7,167 nt of DNA from Actinomycetes bacterium (GCA_023401045.1 JAEXEM010000395.1:1-7167); one strand, 5' to 3'. Counted from the stretch's first letter, positions 1 through 5,449 are shown. A program made the numbers and translations. The notes: generated by a model from the letters alone, not told the origin.

Positions 1-292
1 GCCGGAGCCGGTCGTCGAGGTCGCGCAGCCGGGGCAGCGCGCCGACCTCCGTGGGGTGCGCGCCGAGCGTCGACCACAGCTCGACGGGGTGCGGCACGGC
101 CGACCGCGGACCGGCGGCCGGCGAGAGCGCGACGTGCTCGCCGAGCGGCCCCGGTGGGGCGGCCTGCGCGACCGCGAGGTCGATGCGTGCGCGCACGACG
201 CGGCGCCACCGCGAGACGCGCGCCTGCTCGGCACGGAGGGCATGACGCTCGAGGCGGAGGTCGTGCAGCGTCTGGTCGACGCGTGACGTCAT
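1..292 (-). CDS. RsiG-like anti-sigma factor, N-terminal part (cut by window edge)
   Basis: The minus strand is open from an ATG at 292 to the window edge, giving 97 codons. Residues 11-43 read as one long charged helix with the core VSRWRRVVRARIDLA (26-40). A Pro/Ala-rich linker follows, and then RLRDLDDRLR (88-97) looks like the start of a second helix. This helix-linker-helix plan and the core resemble the RsiG family, which in Streptomyces holds the sporulation sigma factor WhiG when bound to c-di-GMP. From memory, the family ligand motif is E-x3-S-x2-R-x3-Q-x3-D. Here S27, R30 and D38 fit, but the E and Q positions are Q23 and R34. The assignment is by recalled family resemblance. An uncharacterised coiled-coil protein is the main alternative. 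No clear ribosome binding site precedes the ATG, so the start is provisional. The C-terminal part lies outside the window. It is divergent from nth with 116 bp between them. Confidence 0.55.
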   Translation of the reverse strand, partial: MTSRVDQTLHDLRLERHALRAEQARVSRWRRVVRARIDLAVAQAAPPGPLGEHVALSPAAGPRSAVPHPVELWSTLGAHPTEVGALPRLRDLDDRLR

Positions 293-342
293 GCCCGGTG
301 ATTCGGCCGGGCGGGGGGCGGACTTGACCGTCCGGGCAGGTC

Positions 343-356
343 AGAGACGCATCTCT
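343..356. promoter_or_regulatory. Inverted repeat in the rsiG-like/nth divergent spacer
   Basis: AGAGA (343-347) and TCTCT (352-356) are perfect 5-bp arms around CGCA. They lie in the 116-bp spacer between two divergent genes, downstream of a TTGACC (324-329). The position suits an operator, but the arms are short and no regulator is identified. This could be chance. Confidence 0.25.
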
Positions 357-396
357 CACCCGCCGGGAGCAACGGGCGGGTGTCGGTGGCCGGTCG

Positions 397-402
397 TACG
401 CT
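397..402 (+). promoter_or_regulatory. Probable -10 element of a leaderless nth transcript
   Basis: TACGCT fits the actinobacterial TANNNT -10 consensus and ends 6 nt before the GTG at 409. That would place the transcription start on the first base of the start codon. There is no Shine-Dalgarno sequence before this GTG, which agrees with leaderless translation, common in actinobacteria. No good -35 is visible at 17-18 bp spacing. Confidence 0.5.
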
Positions 403-408
403 CGACCG

Positions 409-1155
409 GTGGAGCCGACCGCCCCCCGCGTCCGTCCGTCCGCCGGTGTGCCTGCGCCCCCCTCCGCGGTGCCCGAGTCCCCGCTCGCCCGCACCCGCCG
501 CGCCCGGCGGGTCGACCGTGCGCTCGCGGTGCGGTACCCCGACGCCCGGTGCGAGCTCGACTTCCGCACGCCGTTCGAGCTGCTCGTCGCGACGGTGCTC
601 TCGGCCCAGACGACCGACGTGCGCGTCAACGCGACGACGCCCGAGCTGTTCGCGCGCTGGCCGGACCCGGCCGCGCTCGCCGCGGCCGACCCGACCGAGC
701 TCGAGGACGTGCTGCGCCCCACCGGGTTCTTCCGTGCCAAGGCCCGCGCCGTCACCGGGATCGGGCAGGCACTCGTCGAGCGGTTCGGCGGGCAGGTGCC
801 CGGCCGGCTCGAGGACCTCGTCACGCTGCCCGGCGTCGGCCGCAAGACGGCGAACGTCGTGCTCGGCAACGCCTTCGGCATCCCGGGGATCACGGTCGAC
901 ACGCACGTGCAGCGGCTGTCGCACCGCCTCGGCTACACGACGAGCGAGGACCCGGTCGTCATCGAGGCCGAGCTCGGTGCGCTGCTCGAGCGCAAGGAGT
1001 GGACGATGGCCTCCCACCGGCTCATCTTCCACGGCCGGCGCACGTGCTTCGCCCGCCGGCCCGCGTGCGGGGCGTGCCCCGTCGCGGCACTGTGCCCGTC
1101 GGCGGGCATCGGGGAGACCGACCCGGTGCGTGCGGCGGCCATGCTCAAGGGCTGA
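409..1155 (+). CDS. nth: Endonuclease III (DNA glycosylase/AP lyase)
   Basis: A 248-residue base excision repair enzyme that removes oxidised pyrimidines and cleaves at the resulting abasic site by beta-elimination. The helix-hairpin-helix is [12 protein letters not shown], with the catalytic lysine at K146. The catalytic aspartate is D164 in VDTHV. Their 18-residue spacing equals that of K120/D138 in the E. coli enzyme. The C-terminal [4Fe-4S] ligands are C213, C220, C223 and C229 in the canonical C-x6-C-x2-C-x5-C arrangement. The early [19 protein letters not shown] segment is also typical. Compared with the roughly 211-residue E. coli protein, there is an N-terminal extension of about 25 Pro/Arg-rich residues. 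The GTG at 409 was chosen because it is the first in-frame start and has a -10-like element at leaderless spacing. GTGs at 448 and 469 are alternatives, but neither has a ribosome binding site. It converges on the downstream hydrolase. Confidence 0.97.
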   Translation: MEPTAPRVRPSAGVPAPPSAVPESPLARTRRARRVDRALAVRYPDARCELDFRTPFELLVATVLSAQTTDVRVNATTPELFARWPDPAALAAADPTELEDVLRPTGFFRAKARAVTGIGQALVERFGGQVPGRLEDLVTLPGVGRKTANVVLGNAFGIPGITVDTHVQRLSHRLGYTTSEDPVVIEAELGALLERKEWTMASHRLIFHGRRTCFARRPACGACPVAALCPSAGIGETDPVRAAAMLKG

Positions 1156-1158
1156 GCC

Positions 1159-1173
1159 CGGACGCGGCGTCCG
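1159..1173. terminator. Hairpin between convergent nth and hydrolase genes
   Basis: CGGACG (1159-1164) and CGTCCG (1168-1173) form a perfect 6-bp stem with a 3-nt CGG loop. It fills nearly the whole 18-bp gap between the two stop codons. There is no T-tract on either strand, so it could only be a U-less bidirectional terminator of the type proposed in actinobacteria. Confidence 0.45.
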
Positions 1174-2094
1174 TCAGCGGACGTCGATCTCCGTCAGCCA
1201 GTCGAGGAGCAGGTCGCTCACGAGGGCCGGCACCTGCTCGGTGAGGTAGTGGCCCGCGCCCGGGAGCATCTCCAGCCGGTAGGGGCTGGCCACGTGGGGC
1301 GTCGTGCGCAGCGCCGCGGCGGCCGCCGGGCGCAGCCCGTCGCGCAGGCCGTGGACCTGGAGCACCGGCACCGGACGTGCCGCCCGCAGCGCCGCGCGGT
1401 ACCGGCGGCCGTCCGGGCGTGGCGTCGACCGAACGAGCCAGCGCACCTGCTCGAGCTGGCTGTGGGCGGCGAACGGCACCCGCACGGCGCGCCGGTACGT
1501 GTCGACGACGTCCGGTGACGGGCGCCCCGGCACCCCGCCCCAGTGGGTGAGGAGGCGGTCGACGAGGTCGCCCTGGACCATGGCGCGCTCGGGGAACGAC
1601 GGCAGCTGGGCGAACGCGAGGAGGGCGGCGGCGCGTGGCGAGGGCGGGGGCGTCGGACCGGCCGTGACGTCGACCGGGTGCGGAGCCGCGAGGACGGCGA
1701 GCGCCCGGACGACGTCCGGGTGGTAGGCGCCGACCGCCCAGGCGACGTCCCCGCCGGACCCGGAGCCGACGACGACGGCCGACCCGGCGCCGAGGGAGCG
1801 CACGACCCCGGCGACGTCGGACGCCAGCGTCGGCACGTCGTAGCCCTGCGGCGGCTTGTCGGACGAGCCGGTGCCACGCAGGTCCATCGCGGCCACCCGG
1901 TAGCCCCCGGCGGCGAGCGCCGGGATCTGGTGGCGCCACGCCCACCAGAACTGCGGGACGCCGTGGAGCAGGACGACGAGGGGTGCGTCGGGGTGCCCGG
2001 CGACCGTGACGTGGAAGCGTGCGCCGTTCGCCGTGACGAAACGGTGCTCCCACGGGCCGTCGAGCAGCAGCGTGGCGGAGTCGACCTGGCTCAT
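1174..2094 (-). CDS. Epoxide-hydrolase-like alpha/beta hydrolase with unusual nucleophile elbow
   Basis: A 306-residue alpha/beta hydrolase fold protein. The oxyanion-hole motif is H44-G-V-P47. WAWRHQIPAL (51-60) and MDLRGTGSSDKP (70-81) match the epoxide hydrolase pattern WRHQxPAL...DxRGxGxSDKP. The acid candidate is D252 in VHGLRDG, and the catalytic histidine is H282 in LPGAGHY. The nucleophile elbow is VVGSGSGGDVAW (108-119). Aligned with the usual VGHDWGGxxAW, the nucleophile position is G112 rather than Asp or Ser; S113 could serve only if the motif is read one residue later. The protein may be a divergent enzyme or a catalytically altered member. A similar hydrolase (EphE) lies near nth in Mycobacterium tuberculosis, as I recall. 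Its ATG lies 10 bp after the nhaA stop, with only a weak upstream TAGG, so co-transcription and perhaps translational coupling are likely. The same frame is open far upstream across nhaA, but that part is low-complexity shadow sequence, so I start at 2094. Confidence 0.88.
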   Translation of the reverse strand: MSQVDSATLLLDGPWEHRFVTANGARFHVTVAGHPDAPLVVLLHGVPQFWWAWRHQIPALAAGGYRVAAMDLRGTGSSDKPPQGYDVPTLASDVAGVVRSLGAGSAVVVGSGSGGDVAWAVGAYHPDVVRALAVLAAPHPVDVTAGPTPPPSPRAAALLAFAQLPSFPERAMVQGDLVDRLLTHWGGVPGRPSPDVVDTYRRAVRVPFAAHSQLEQVRWLVRSTPRPDGRRYRAALRAARPVPVLQVHGLRDGLRPAAAAALRTTPHVASPYRLEMLPGAGHYLTEQVPALVSDLLLDWLTEIDVR

Positions 2095-2104
2095 CAGGGC
2101 GAAC

Positions 2105-3397
2105 CTATCGGGTCGGCGGGCTCCCGTGGTGCGCCGCCGTGGTCCGCGCGGCGTGCACCCGCCCGCGCCACGCGAGCAGCGCACCGCCGACGACCGCGGC
2201 CAGCACCGACGCGGCGAGCACGCCGACGACGACGTGGTCGTCGCGAGCCGTGCCGTCACCGAAGGCCAGGGTCCCGACGAGCAGCGACACCGTGAACCCG
2301 ATGCCGGCGAGCACGCCGACCGCCGCGATGTCCGCCCACCCCAGCCCGGGCGCGAGCCGCGCGCGGGTGAAGCGCGCGAGCAGCCACGTCGCCAGCACGA
2401 TGCCGACCGGCTTGCCGACGACGAGCCCGAGCACGACGCCCTGGGCGACCGGGTCGGACGAGGCGGCTCCGAGGGTCGCGGGGTCGATGACGACCCCGGC
2501 GGCGAACAGCGCGAACACCGGCACCGCGAACCCGGCCGACAGCGGCCGCCAGCGGTGCTCGTAGACCTCCGCGAGGGAGTGGTCGGGCGCGTCGGGGGAG
2601 TCGACGACGGGACCGCGCGGGTACGTGGCCGAGCCGGGGCGCGCCGGGACGACGAGACCGAGCAGCACGCCGGCGATCGTCGCGTGCACCCCGGAGGCGT
2701 GCAGCAGCCCCCACGCGAGCAGCGCCAGCGGGACGAGCAGCCACGGCGAGCGCAGGCCGCGTGCGACGGCGAGGGCGAACAGCGCCACGGCAGCGAGGGA
2801 GGCGGCGAGCAGCCCGAGCGCCACGCCGTCGGTGAAGGCGACCGCGATGACGATGATCGCGAGGAGGTCGTCGACGACGGCGAGGGTGAGGAGGAACGCC
2901 CGCAGCGACGTCGGCAGGCTGCGCCCGACGATCGCGAGCACGCCGACCGCGAAGGCGATGTCGGTGGCGGTCGGCACGGCCCAGCCACCTGCGGCACCGC
3001 CCTCGCTCAGGAGGTTGACCGCGAGGTAGAGGCCCGCGGGCGCGAGCATGCCGCCGACGGCGGCGACCGCGGGGAGCATGGCGCGGGCGGGGTTGCGCAG
3101 CTCGCCGACGACGATCTCGCGCTTGAGCTCGAGCCCGACGACGAAGAAGAAGATCGCGAGCAGCCCGTCGGAGGCCCACTGTGCGACGGTGAGGTCGAGG
3201 TGCAGCGCGGCCGGGCCGACGACGGTCGACGCGACCCCCTCGTACGACGACGGCCACGCGTTGGCCCAGACGAGCGCGGCGGCCGTGGCGACGAGCAGGA
3301 GGAGACCGCCGACCCGCTCGTCGCGGAGCGTGTCGCGCAGGTTGCGCTCACCGCCTGGCGTCAGCGCGGTGAGCAGGAAGGGACGGGGTCGCGGCAC
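2105..3397 (-). CDS. nhaA: Na+/H+ antiporter NhaA
   Basis: A 430-residue inner membrane antiporter that exports Na+ (or Li+) in exchange for protons, supporting salt tolerance and pH homeostasis. Family hallmarks are continuous: GLLAIFFFVVGLELKRE (78-94), VPTATDIAFAVGVL (141-154), LAVVDDLLAI (172-181), SGVHATIAGV (235-244), GKPVGI (328-333) and GIGFTVSLLVG (365-375). By alignment with the E. coli protein, the ion-binding aspartates are D176/D177 (163/164 in E. coli), with D146 (133), K329 (300) and the pH-response histidine H238 (225). About 12 hydrophobic segments are present. The protein is longer than E. coli NhaA (388), with a loop at about 253-275 and a short charged tail. The start is a GTG with GAGAGG at 3404-3409, 6 nt upstream. 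The hydrolase follows 10 bp downstream, and glnR lies upstream on the same strand. Confidence 0.97.
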   Translation of the reverse strand: MPRPRPFLLTALTPGGERNLRDTLRDERVGGLLLLVATAAALVWANAWPSSYEGVASTVVGPAALHLDLTVAQWASDGLLAIFFFVVGLELKREIVVGELRNPARAMLPAVAAVGGMLAPAGLYLAVNLLSEGGAAGGWAVPTATDIAFAVGVLAIVGRSLPTSLRAFLLTLAVVDDLLAIIVIAVAFTDGVALGLLAASLAAVALFALAVARGLRSPWLLVPLALLAWGLLHASGVHATIAGVLLGLVVPARPGSATYPRGPVVDSPDAPDHSLAEVYEHRWRPLSAGFAVPVFALFAAGVVIDPATLGAASSDPVAQGVVLGLVVGKPVGIVLATWLLARFTRARLAPGLGWADIAAVGVLAGIGFTVSLLVGTLAFGDGTARDDHVVVGVLAASVLAAVVGGALLAWRGRVHAARTTAAHHGSPPTR

Positions 3398-3455
3398 AGG
3401 GCACCTCTCGAGGGGTCGACGGCAGGACTGCCGACCAGACTTCCCGGCGCACCGG
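3398..3455 (-). promoter_or_regulatory. Possible structured 5' leader of nhaA
   Basis: Downstream of the -10-like TAGAGT, the inferred nhaA leader is about 58 nt. It could form CCGG-UGCG-CCGG (3455-3444), then single-stranded GGGAAGTCTGGTC sequence (3445-3433), then a stem at 3436-3414. That stem has arms GGUC+GGCA pairing with UGCC+GACC, a GUCC loop and a 3-nt GUC bulge. A weak CCUC/GAGG pairing overlaps the ribosome binding site. Li+-responsive leaders (nhaA-I, nhaA-II) are known before nhaA in other bacteria, but I cannot match this sequence to either. The folding is by eye. Confidence 0.35.
3404..3409 (-). promoter_or_regulatory. nhaA ribosome binding site
   Basis: GAGAGG lies 6 nt before the GTG start at 3397 and supports that start. 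The preceding CCTC could pair with part of it. Confidence 0.65.
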
Positions 3456-3461
3456 CCGGCG

Positions 3462-3467
3462 ACTCTA
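3462..3467 (-). promoter_or_regulatory. Candidate nhaA -10 element
   Basis: TAGAGT on the minus strand fits TANNNT and would start transcription near 3455. No convincing -35 lies 17-18 bp upstream; CTGACA at 3500-3505 is too far away. Confidence 0.35.
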
Positions 3468-3472
3468 CCTGC

Positions 3473-3486
3473 CGGCGGTGCCGCCG
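3473..3486. terminator. Hairpin after glnR
   Basis: CGGCGG (3473-3478) and CCGCCG (3481-3486) are perfect inverted arms, giving at least 5 bp with a 4-nt loop. It sits 16 bp after the glnR stop and just before the candidate nhaA promoter, where a terminator would separate the two units. It has no T-tract. Confidence 0.4.
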
Positions 3487-3501
3487 CGCCCGTCGTGCCT
3501 G

Positions 3502-4227
3502 TCAGGCCTCGGCGGCTGCGGGCAGCTCGCCGCGGTCCTCGACCGGGCGGCGGTCCTTCGGCGGGTCGAACCTGTAGCCGACGTTACGCACGGTGCCGAT
3601 GAGCTGCTCGTGCTCGGGCCCGAGCTTGGCACGCAGCCGCCGCACGTGGACGTCGACGGTGCGGGTGCCCCCGTAGTAGTCGTAGCCCCACACCTCCTGG
3701 AGCAGCTGCGCACGGGTGAAGACGCGGCCCGGGTGCTGCACGAGGTACTTGAGGAGCTCGAACTCCTTGTACGTGAGGTCGAGCGGGCGCCCGCGCAGGC
3801 GTGCGGTGTAGCCGCCGGCGTCGATCGTCAGCTCGCCGGAGGAGATCTCCTGCGGGGTGTCGTCGTAGGCGGAGGTCGCCGCGCGCTCCATGACGAGCCG
3901 GAAGCGCGTCTCGACCTCGGCCGGGGTGGCGTGCTCGAGGACGATGTCGTCCGCACCCCACTCGGCGGTGACGACGGTGAGCCCGCCCTCCGTGAGGACG
4001 AGCACGAGCGGGACCGTCAGACCGGTGGCGCGCAGCAGGCGACAGGTCGTGCGCGCGGTGACGAGGTCGCGCCGTGCGTCGAGCACGACGATGTCCGCGT
4101 CCGGGGCGTCCACGAGGGCGGACGGCTCGACCGGCAGGACGCGGACCCGGTGGGACAGGAGCCCCAACGCGGGCAGCACCTGTGCCGAACCCCCGGACGC
4201 AGGCGTGAGTAGCAGCAGATCCGCCAC
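3502..4227 (-). CDS. glnR: GlnR, OmpR-type global nitrogen regulator
   Basis: A 241-residue atypical response regulator that controls nitrogen assimilation genes (such as glnA, amtB and nitrate/nitrite reduction) in actinobacteria. The N-terminal receiver-like domain (1-115) contains [15 protein letters not shown] and [10 protein letters not shown], characteristic of GlnR. The C-terminal winged helix (about 128-221) has [55 protein letters not shown] and [11 protein letters not shown], close to Streptomyces GlnR as I recall it. D50 is kept in VLDARRDL, along with T8 and R52. Work on GlnR describes unphosphorylated D50 stabilising the dimer through such charge contacts, with no partner kinase. 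No kinase gene is nearby. The tail after 221 is short and charged. The start is a GTG with a perfect AGGAGGTGA 4 nt upstream. Other OmpR-type regulators such as MtrA fit much less well. Confidence 0.95.
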   Translation of the reverse strand: MADLLLLTPASGGSAQVLPALGLLSHRVRVLPVEPSALVDAPDADIVVLDARRDLVTARTTCRLLRATGLTVPLVLVLTEGGLTVVTAEWGADDIVLEHATPAEVETRFRLVMERAATSAYDDTPQEISSGELTIDAGGYTARLRGRPLDLTYKEFELLKYLVQHPGRVFTRAQLLQEVWGYDYYGGTRTVDVHVRRLRAKLGPEHEQLIGTVRNVGYRFDPPKDRRPVEDRGELPAAAEA

Positions 4228-4230
4228 CTG

Positions 4231-4239
4231 TCACCTCCT
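4231..4239 (-). promoter_or_regulatory. Strong glnR ribosome binding site
   Basis: AGGAGGTGA on the minus strand is a full anti-16S match, with its AGGAGG core 6 nt from the GTG at 4227. It fixes the glnR start and is the best ribosome binding site in the window. Confidence 0.85.
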
Positions 4240-4256
4240 GGCTGCGAGTGGAGGAC

Positions 4257-4262
4257 ACGCTA
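4257..4262 (-). promoter_or_regulatory. Candidate glnR -10 element
   Basis: TAGCGT on the minus strand fits TANNNT and would give a 5' leader of about 23 nt that includes the ribosome binding site. Seventeen bases upstream is CGCGAC, a partial -35 that keeps the GAC core. Confidence 0.45.
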
Positions 4263-4339
4263 CCGCGTGCCCAGGTCGCGTCGCGTCGTCCGCTCAGGTG
4301 CGCGAGGGTGTCGGACGTCCGTCTGCGAGAATCGCCGGC

Positions 4340-4423
4340 GTGCGTGACGACGACCGACCCGCCGAGCGGTGCCGCCGGCAGACCGTGACGACCCGTCGGG
4401 ACGAGCGGACGAGCACGCGATGA
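4340..4423 (+). CDS. Possible 27-codon leader ORF overlapping the next start (ATGA)
   Basis: A GTG at 4340 opens a 27-codon frame rich in Arg, Asp and Thr. Its TGA (4421-4423) overlaps the ATG (4420-4422) of the membrane protein, a classic coupling arrangement. TGC-GAGAAT (4324-4332) resembles an extended -10 ending 7 nt before the GTG. The membrane protein has only a weak ribosome binding site of its own, which makes coupling useful. The peptide resembles nothing I recognise, and ATGA overlaps arise easily by chance. Confidence 0.2.
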   Translation: MRDDDRPAERCRRQTVTTRRDERTSTR

Positions 4424-5154
4424 GCGTCGAGACGCGCTCGGTCCTCACGGCCGTGCTCGCGGCCGTCGTCGCCGTGGCGGGGTTCCTCGACGTGCTCCCG
4501 CTGGCCGCTGTCGCCGCGCTGCTCGTGCTCGCGCTCGCCGCCGGCTGGCCGACCCTCGCCGGGCTCCCGTTCACCCCCGGTGCGGGCGCGGTCGTCGCCC
4601 TCGGCGGGGTCGGGTCGGTCGCGGCCGTGACGTTCACGCCGCAGCAGCCGTACCTCCAGCACCTCGCGCTCGTCTTCGCCGGCGCGGTCGTCCTCGCGTT
4701 CGTCAACGAGCTGCTGCGCCGCGGCGGGCGGGTGCGGATGGTCGAGTCGGTGTCCGGCACGGTGGCCGGCACGGTGCTCGCGGTGAGCGTGAGCGGCTGG
4801 ATCGCCACCGCGCGGCTCGACGGCGGGGCCGAGCTCGTCGTCGCCGGTGCGGTCGCGCTGGCGCTCGGGTCCGTCGCGGTCGCGCTGCGCGGTCGCACGT
4901 GGCTCGTCTACCTCGTCACCGTCGCGGCGGCGACGGCCGGGGGCACGCTCGTCGGCTGGCTGCTGCCCGCCGTCATGCTCGTCGCGGGGACCGTGCTGGG
5001 GCTCGGCATCGGCGTGCTCGTCATCGCGATGCACGCGCTGTTCGACCGGCTGCCCGCGCTCGACCGGCGGCTGCCCTCGGTCGCCGTCGCCGTGCTCCCC
5101 GTGACCGTCAGCGGTCTGCTCGTCTACGTCGCGGGGCGCGTCCTCGCGGGCTGA
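4420..5154 (+). CDS. Polytopic membrane protein of unknown function
   Basis: A 244-residue protein that is mostly hydrophobic Ala/Val/Leu. Membrane segments are visible at about 7-24, 27-46, 54-72, 80-98, 112-130, 138-157, 160-180, 184-205 and 219-241, so 8 or 9 spans. Loops include the basic LLRRGGRVRM (98-107) and FDRLPALDRRLP (208-219), which probably face the cytoplasm. No catalytic or transport motif is recognised. A CDP-diglyceride synthase-like or permease role was considered, but the CdsA signature is absent. I start at the ATG at 4420. A GTG at 4369 would add 17 polar residues ahead of the first span and has no better ribosome binding site. It is divergent from glnR with 192 bp between the starts, so it could be under nitrogen control, but I see no clear GlnR box. 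A hairpin follows the stop. Confidence 0.8.
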   Translation: MSVETRSVLTAVLAAVVAVAGFLDVLPLAAVAALLVLALAAGWPTLAGLPFTPGAGAVVALGGVGSVAAVTFTPQQPYLQHLALVFAGAVVLAFVNELLRRGGRVRMVESVSGTVAGTVLAVSVSGWIATARLDGGAELVVAGAVALALGSVAVALRGRTWLVYLVTVAAATAGGTLVGWLLPAVMLVAGTVLGLGIGVLVIAMHALFDRLPALDRRLPSVAVAVLPVTVSGLLVYVAGRVLAG

Positions 5155-5162
5155 GGCGGCAC

Positions 5163-5195
5163 CGCGCCCGTCGTGCGGCCCGACGTCCGGGCGCG
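5163..5195 (+). terminator. Terminator-like hairpin after the membrane protein gene
   Basis: CGCGCCCG (5163-5170) and CGGGCGCG (5188-5195) form a perfect 8-bp stem with a 17-nt loop; CGT/ACG (5172-5174/5183-5185) can pair inside. It starts 9 bp after the stop codon. There is no T-tract. Confidence 0.45.
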
Positions 5196-5234
5196 CCGCG
5201 GACCTGCGGGGACGACCTCGCGCCGCGGCGTCGT

Positions 5235-5240
5235 TAGGAT
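5235..5240 (+). promoter_or_regulatory. -10 element of a leaderless small-protein gene
   Basis: TAGGAT fits TANNNT and ends 6 nt before the ATG at 5247. Seventeen bases upstream, ACGACC (5212-5217) keeps the GAC core of TTGACA. There is no ribosome binding site, so the transcript probably starts at the A of the ATG. Confidence 0.6.
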
Positions 5241-5246
5241 CGGTGC

Positions 5247-5354
5247 ATGACTGCGCTCGAGGGCTTCTTCATCGGCCTGCTCGTGCTGGCCTCGCTGACG
5301 ATCGCGTGGTTCGCGGGCTTCGTCGTCTACCGGCTGTACCAGGGCCAGCGCTGA
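5247..5354 (+). CDS. 35-residue single-span membrane protein
   Basis: The ATG at 5247 opens a 35-residue frame ending in TGA. The protein has a short N-terminus (MTALEG), one hydrophobic span at about 7-28 (FFIGLLVLASLTIAWFAGFV and flanks) and a basic, polar tail, YRLYQGQR. The charge distribution predicts a cytoplasmic C-terminus. Its role is unknown. Small single-span proteins like this often regulate or stabilise larger membrane complexes, but no partner is evident. Support for a real gene comes from the TANNNT element at leaderless spacing, the coherent transmembrane-plus-basic-tail design, and strong hairpins before and after it. It is too short for many gene finders. It lies between the membrane protein gene and the nitrobindin-ygfZ operon. 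Confidence 0.7.
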   Translation: MTALEGFFIGLLVLASLTIAWFAGFVVYRLYQGQR

Positions 5355-5373
5355 GCCCTCGCAGCTGACGCGA

Positions 5374-5397
5374 GCGGACGGCCGCCCGGCCGTCCGC
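5374..5397 (+). terminator. Strong hairpin after the small membrane protein gene
   Basis: GCGGACGGCC (5374-5383) and GGCCGTCCGC (5388-5397) form a perfect 10-bp stem with a 4-nt GCCC loop, the strongest hairpin in the window. It lies 19 bp after the small gene's stop and 52 bp before the nitrobindin-like start. It lacks a T-tract, so it may be a U-less terminator or a processing or stability element. Confidence 0.6.
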
Positions 5398-5437
5398 CAC
5401 CCGCGCACGACGCCTGCCGCTCGTGCGCGACCGAGCC

Positions 5438-5445
5438 GGAGGAGG
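5438..5445 (+). promoter_or_regulatory. Ribosome binding site deciding the nitrobindin-like start
   Basis: GGAGGAGG ends 4 nt before the GTG at 5450. It makes that GTG the start rather than the in-frame GTG at 5423, which would read through the site. Confidence 0.75.
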
Positions 5446-5449
5446 CACC

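Noticed and set aside
284..291. TGACGTCA perfect palindrome at the rsiG-like start
   Set aside because: It is formed by the start codon and codons 2-3 on the minus strand. An 8-bp palindrome is weak evidence and there is no second copy nearby.
289..1032. 247-codon minus-strand frame opposite nth
   Set aside because: Antisense shadow of endonuclease III, with no family features.
1174..2997. 607-codon frame that would fuse extra sequence to the hydrolase
   Set aside because: Its first 301 residues are a Ser/Arg/Pro-rich out-of-frame reading of nhaA. The hydrolase proper begins at the ATG at 2094.
3500..3505. CTGACA as a -35 for nhaA
   Set aside because: It lies 32 bp from the TAGAGT element, too far for a normal spacer, and overlaps the end of glnR.
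2006..3577. 523-codon open frame on the plus strand opposite nhaA
   Set aside because: Composition is Arg/Glu/Asp/Gly low-complexity, as expected when a high-GC gene is read in antisense. nhaA on the other strand is unambiguous.
4272..4290. Tandem GTCGC repeats upstream of glnR
   Set aside because: Short and imperfect, and expected by chance at this GC content.
4385..4405. GTGAC followed by GGGAC, considered as a GlnR box
   Set aside because: The spacing and the second half-site do not fit the GTnAC-n6-GAAAC pattern.
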